Assembly (NCBI GenBank): GCA_945929965.1
Contig: CAMEOT010000010.1
Coordinates: forward strand, 19,449-83,448
Source: an uncultured Lachnospiraceae bacterium
GTDB taxonomy: Bacteria; Bacillota; Clostridia; Lachnospirales; Lachnospiraceae
Direction: 5' to 3'
DNA: 64,000 nucleotides
The position numbers and the translations under genes were made by a program. A model generated the notes under the pieces. It did not search any database, was not told the origin of the DNA, and was given only the letters and a program-made list of their open reading frames with translations. Positions 60,588 through 64,000 of this stretch are shown here, one piece after another. The number at the start of each line of letters is the position of its first letter. The first letter of the stretch is position 1.

Positions 60588-61835
60588 ATGAGTAAATTAT
60601 GTTACGAACCAAGATCGGAAAGTAAACTCATACAGCAATCGGAAATCTACCCTGTTTTTTCATCCTATCAGGATAAAGAATTGAAAGAGCGGTTCCAACA
60701 GCTTAAAGCAAATGTGTGTGATCTGAATCCTGCGTTGGTGGCAAAGTGCATTACCGGCACAGAACAGGATTTTATCCTGCTAATGAACCGGGCAAAGGAC
60801 TTTATCCGGGAGAGATTTCGGCAGACTTCCATGGAAGAGGAAAAGAGATTGCTTCAAATGTTTAAGGAATGCGTATTTGGATATTATGTCCTGACACCGC
60901 TGATCGAAGCAAAAGAGGTCTCGGACATCAAAGTGCTTGATTATAACCACATTGTAGTAAAGGCAAAGGGAAAAAGGTATATTGCAGACTGCAGTTTCTA
61001 TAGTCCGTCTGACTATAATGACTGGTTTATGAGAATTCTGCGTATTCAAAGGATGGGAAAGAGTGACGATGCAGCATTATCCCACAGCACGGACAGAAAA
61101 GGGGTAAAGGACTACTTCTTACGAATTGATACACAGCTTGGCTGTATCACTTCCACGGAAAAGAACAATATCCATATCCGAAAGATTCCAAAGCAGAAGC
61201 TTTCATGGGATTACTTAAAAGAGAATGGGATGTTAGATGATGATATGGAAATCTATCTTAAGGACCGGATTGCTTCCGGGTATGGTTTTTTAATCTCCGG
61301 GAGGGGAGGATCTGGAAAATCCACGCTTTTGAATAACATGATCGACTGCATTCCCTATGACCAGTCTGTGCTTGTGTCGCAGGAGTCGGATGAACTCTAT
61401 TCGGAGCATCCGCAGATTCAGTTTGAACATACGCTGTCCGTAAAGAGAAAGGACTGCAGTATCGAGTACTCCTTGGAAGATGAACTGCGCCTCGGACTTT
61501 TACAGGATATTGATAATTTCGTGATCGGAGAGATCAAGGGTGGAGAAGCACTGTATGTGTTTACCACGGCTATGAGTACCGGGGCAAGATTTTTTGGAAC
61601 AATTCATGCAAATACAGCTGCCGGATCCGTAGTAAGACTGGCGCAGTGTGCCAGATATATCTCTGATTATTCTATGGAAACATTAGAAGAAATGCTTACT
61701 GTAGTGCCGTTTGTTCTGATTCACATGAGCCGGTTTGCCATAGACGAAATCTTGGAAATAGCCGGATGGGATGAACGGCATCAAAAGTTAAAATTGAATG
61801 AAGTATATGTGAAGGGGGAGTTGGAATGTACCTGA
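60588..61835 (+). CDS. TadA/VirB11-type secretion ATPase of the ICE
   Basis: A 415-residue ATPase. Walker A SGRGGSGKST lies near residues 236-245, the Walker B-like NFVIGEIKGGEALYVF near 306-321, and the His box FFGTIHANTAAG near 332-343. It is related to the chromosomal TadA in this window but diverged. The ATG at 60588 follows AAGGAGAG. It is followed by a prepilin peptidase-like gene overlapping it by 10 bp, which points to a Tad/type IV pilus-like apparatus instead of a plain VirB system. Confidence 0.88.
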   Translation: MSKLCYEPRSESKLIQQSEIYPVFSSYQDKELKERFQQLKANVCDLNPALVAKCITGTEQDFILLMNRAKDFIRERFRQTSMEEEKRLLQMFKECVFGYYVLTPLIEAKEVSDIKVLDYNHIVVKAKGKRYIADCSFYSPSDYNDWFMRILRIQRMGKSDDAALSHSTDRKGVKDYFLRIDTQLGCITSTEKNNIHIRKIPKQKLSWDYLKENGMLDDDMEIYLKDRIASGYGFLISGRGGSGKSTLLNNMIDCIPYDQSVLVSQESDELYSEHPQIQFEHTLSVKRKDCSIEYSLEDELRLGLLQDIDNFVIGEIKGGEALYVFTTAMSTGARFFGTIHANTAAGSVVRLAQCARYISDYSMETLEEMLTVVPFVLIHMSRFAIDEILEIAGWDERHQKLKLNEVYVKGELECT

Positions 61836-62314
61836 TCCTTAGTATAGTAACAGGAATCTATCTGATTTTGTCATCTGTCCGGGACTTGAAAGAACGTATG
61901 ATATATACTTTTCCGGCAATCGTACTGGCATTGGCATGGGGGATTCATTCTGTAGAACTTTATGAAAATGAGTATGGATTTTTACTGGGAGCCTGGATTG
62001 CAACGGTAGTTTTGTGGTTTTTATTTCGGAGATTTTCCATATGGGGTGAGGGTGATAACGATGTCTTTTTATTATTTGCCGGAGTATTACTATGTACGCT
62101 TCGGTTTCGGACAGTGCCATTTCTCATATTTGCAGCGAGCAATCTTCTGGCGTTGACCCAGATCGGAGCCGTGCTTGTCAGCCTGATTGAAGCAAAGGTG
62201 AAAAAGGAAAAGGTGACCAGTCAAAGCAAAATAGCGGTTGTACCTGGACTTTGTATTGTAGTACTGGGAATCATGCTCTACGGAATCTGTGTGCGAATGG
62301 GAGTGATAGCGTAG
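61826..62314 (+). CDS. Prepilin peptidase-like protein of the ICE (A24-like)
   Basis: A 162-residue membrane protein with four or five hydrophobic segments. SVRDLKERMIYTFPAI fits the first catalytic Asp region and SIWGEGDNDVFLLFAG fits the GxGD motif of A24 prepilin peptidases. It would process pilin-like proteins for the ICE machinery. The start overlaps the ATPase gene end, and its stop overlaps the next GTG by one base. Confidence 0.75.
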   Translation: MYLILSIVTGIYLILSSVRDLKERMIYTFPAIVLALAWGIHSVELYENEYGFLLGAWIATVVLWFLFRRFSIWGEGDNDVFLLFAGVLLCTLRFRTVPFLIFAASNLLALTQIGAVLVSLIEAKVKKEKVTSQSKIAVVPGLCIVVLGIMLYGICVRMGVIA

Positions 62315-63963
62315 TGAATGAATTGGAAGTATTAAAAAAAGAGTTGCCGGAAATGGTATCTATTATGAATGCACTTCCGGGAGATCGGTTTGATATGAAA
62401 TCGGCACAGACGATTCTGATTGTGCAACGGAGAATGGAGCAGTCTGAATTATCGAAGCAGCTAGGCATATTTGCACAGCTTCTGTCTAAAAATGAACCTG
62501 CCACAATGGATGATCTGGTAGCTGCTGCAGTGGCGTATATAAGGATTAAGACACTGGTAGAGGGGAATGAAACAGGGTATTCTCCGGTGATTGTCAGAGA
62601 TCTCGTTAAGGAATACAAAACTCAACAGACGAAACTTAAGAACATTCTTCGATTGTCTAAAGTGAATATCCTTACGGCAGAAAGCTATCAGAGAGCAGTG
62701 ATAGAGAAGACTATTTTGAAATCAGAACGCTTTCTATCAGCTTTTGAGAAAGAAATACAGGATCTGGAAGAAGTGATTGCAAAGGAACCAAAGAGCTTGA
62801 TAAAGCCAAAAGAGCCGGATCCTATCACAGAAGATGTGAAAGAACTTCCTACAAAACCAAAAAAATTCCGTGGGATACAGGTACCCCAAAAGATTATTGG
62901 ACTTTGGGAAGAGGTTCAGACAAAGAATCAGGTTACGCAGGAACTTAAGGAGGAAGAGTCAAGGTATGCATCTTCAAGGTGCAGGGAGATTCCTTTTTAT
63001 GATACTGCTTTGAACTATTCGGATAAGTACATTTGTAAGGATGTTCCGGCATTTTCTTTGTATAAGCGAAGAGAAAGTATCTACTTTGGAAAAACAGAGA
63101 ACGGAGCAGCCGGGATATACAACAATCGGGATAAAAGCCTGTTTGAACTTATGAACGTGAATGAGGATTTTGTCCAGTTCATGACAACCGATCTGCTTGG
63201 GGGAGAGTATCAGCTTACTCCGTTTTCCGGTGCGGAAAAGGAAGCAATGGAAGTGTATTTTAACTTTATTTGTGCCTGTTTTGAAGCTTACATTGGAAAA
63301 CTCACTACCGTAATGGAGTATCTTAAGTTCAAAGATTATTATAACAGGCTGATGCTTATGAGAATTTCCTTGGAAGAAAAGCAGGTGGCTGATTATTATA
63401 GGGCATTGCGACTGGCAGATTCTTATATGGAGTACATGAGAGGGTATGATCTGAGCGTTTCCGATGACAGAGAAGAAATTATTCAAAATATTACATCGGA
63501 AAAGAACTTGAATTACCTTGGGGATCTGCAGATTATTCTGGACAATCATGTAATCTGTAGTGAGGCAAAGGAGAAAATTGGACAGCTGCAGGAGGAGATC
63601 CGGTACTTTCATGGGAAGGAAGAGGAAGCGGAGTACATAGAAGAGACTCCGGTGGACTTCTTGGGAGCAAAGGTAATTATCCAGTTTTTGAAAGAGGAGA
63701 AAGTGATAGATGAAGCTTTGTTTACATCGGAGAATCTGGAACAGGCTGTGTATGATTACCTCACAAGAAAAGCAGAAGTGAAAAAAATAGGCATTGATAG
63801 AAACGGAGAGCGGGTTTTTTTATTCATCTGCAGAAACGGAAGTGTTTCAATACCGGTAATTAATCGGAAGATGAAAGAAAACTGGAAGGAAGCCGACAGA
63901 GATTATTACGAAGCGGTGGAAGAAAAAATAGCATATAAAATTTTGAAAGGTAGTGTCAAGTAA
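62314..63963 (+). CDS. Hypothetical protein of the ICE secretion operon
   Basis: A 549-residue soluble protein with a helical N-terminal half containing coiled-coil stretches (residues 115-165) and a mixed second half. No membrane segment or known motif is seen. GTG start overlaps the preceding stop (TAGTG). In this place a Tad operon would hold an assembly factor, so a structural or regulatory role in the same machine is likely but unproven. Confidence 0.6.
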   Translation: MNELEVLKKELPEMVSIMNALPGDRFDMKSAQTILIVQRRMEQSELSKQLGIFAQLLSKNEPATMDDLVAAAVAYIRIKTLVEGNETGYSPVIVRDLVKEYKTQQTKLKNILRLSKVNILTAESYQRAVIEKTILKSERFLSAFEKEIQDLEEVIAKEPKSLIKPKEPDPITEDVKELPTKPKKFRGIQVPQKIIGLWEEVQTKNQVTQELKEEESRYASSRCREIPFYDTALNYSDKYICKDVPAFSLYKRRESIYFGKTENGAAGIYNNRDKSLFELMNVNEDFVQFMTTDLLGGEYQLTPFSGAEKEAMEVYFNFICACFEAYIGKLTTVMEYLKFKDYYNRLMLMRISLEEKQVADYYRALRLADSYMEYMRGYDLSVSDDREEIIQNITSEKNLNYLGDLQIILDNHVICSEAKEKIGQLQEEIRYFHGKEEEAEYIEETPVDFLGAKVIIQFLKEEKVIDEALFTSENLEQAVYDYLTRKAEVKKIGIDRNGERVFLFICRNGSVSIPVINRKMKENWKEADRDYYEAVEEKIAYKILKGSVK

Positions 63964-63966
63964 GTT

Positions 63967-64000
63967 ATGAAAAAACAGAGTCAACAAAATAGGCTCAAGT
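63967..64000 (+). CDS. Start of next gene (partial)
   Basis: An ATG opens a frame reading MKKQSQQNRLK to the window edge, 3 bp after the preceding stop. By operon logic it could be a TadB/TadC-like platform protein. Too short to identify. Confidence 0.4.
   Translation, partial: MKKQSQQNRLK

Larger units (their letters stand above)
12735..64000. mobile_element. Integrative conjugative element (left end to window edge)
   Basis: The left boundary is inferred from the truncated pilin. Inside are a large serine recombinase close to this boundary, XRE control genes, accessory and defence cargo, antirestriction and RadC proteins, a MobC-like RHH protein, a MobP-type relaxase, and a VirB11/TadA-type ATPase with a prepilin peptidase. 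The element is still running at position 64000, so its right end and attR are not seen. Nested within it are a tyrosine recombinase trio region (33.4-40.1 kb) and a defence island (about 43.7-51.9 kb). Confidence 0.85.

Noticed and set aside
1..64000. CRISPR arrays, rRNA and tRNA genes
   Set aside because: No regularly spaced repeat-spacer arrays, tRNA cloverleaf or rRNA sequences were noticed on reading.

Overview
The window reads as a low-to-mid GC Firmicute of the Lachnospiraceae type (Roseburia/Eubacterium/Blautia-like). This rests on the flagellin with a DUF6240-like neighbour, a BofA-like protein, SpoVG-family proteins, AGA/AGG-rich codon use and strong AGGAGG ribosome binding sites. 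No 16S or other marker gene is present, so the genus is not fixed.

Positions 1-12,743 are chromosomal: the end of an unrecognised gene, a structured repeat, a glycogen branching enzyme, a flagellar group (large DUF6240-like protein, flagellin, FliS-like chaperone), a short YaaL-like gene on the other strand, a BofA-like gene, and a tad (Flp pilus) operon in the order prepilin peptidase, TadZ, TadA/CpaF, TadB, TadC, Flp pilin. The pilin gene is cut after 29 codons. Foreign DNA starts at about 12,735, so this is the likely left end of an integrative conjugative element (ICE). The prepilin peptidase also has a damaged-looking start.

From about 12,735 to the window end everything looks like that ICE. 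The left end holds the integration module on the minus strand: a large serine recombinase, two small proteins that repeat its C-terminal module, and two ParB-like or accessory genes. Two divergent XRE regulators with a palindromic operator follow. Next comes a long plus-strand run (18.7-30.6 kb) of small accessory genes that includes DNA-metabolism functions: a UDG-like glycosylase, an anchored EndA-like nuclease, a GIY-YIG-like protein, an SRAP/HMCES protein and a Y-family polymerase with two LexA boxes. A minus-strand cargo block (30.8-33.2 kb) carries VOC, LUD and membrane proteins. A minus-strand operon at 33.4-40.0 kb links three tyrosine recombinases and a DUF6262/TnpC-like protein to an actin-type ParM and a small partner.

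At 41.6-51.9 kb lies a restriction/defence island. It has an XRE regulator, a truncated HsdM, then an unusual set of two short SAM-binding methyltransferase-like proteins, an NPPY methyltransferase and a GIY-YIG/SF2-helicase fusion. It ends with an RHH protein and a second DUF6262 plus tyrosine recombinase pair. This set is my best candidate for an undescribed system.

From 52.0 kb the conjugation core begins: a candidate oriT, an RHH MobC-like protein, RadC-like, ArdC-like and DUF5688-like proteins, two SpoVG proteins, a MobP-type relaxase, and a Tad/VirB11-type ATPase with its own prepilin peptidase. Several early-core proteins end in similar Arg/His-rich tails, which could be secretion signals.
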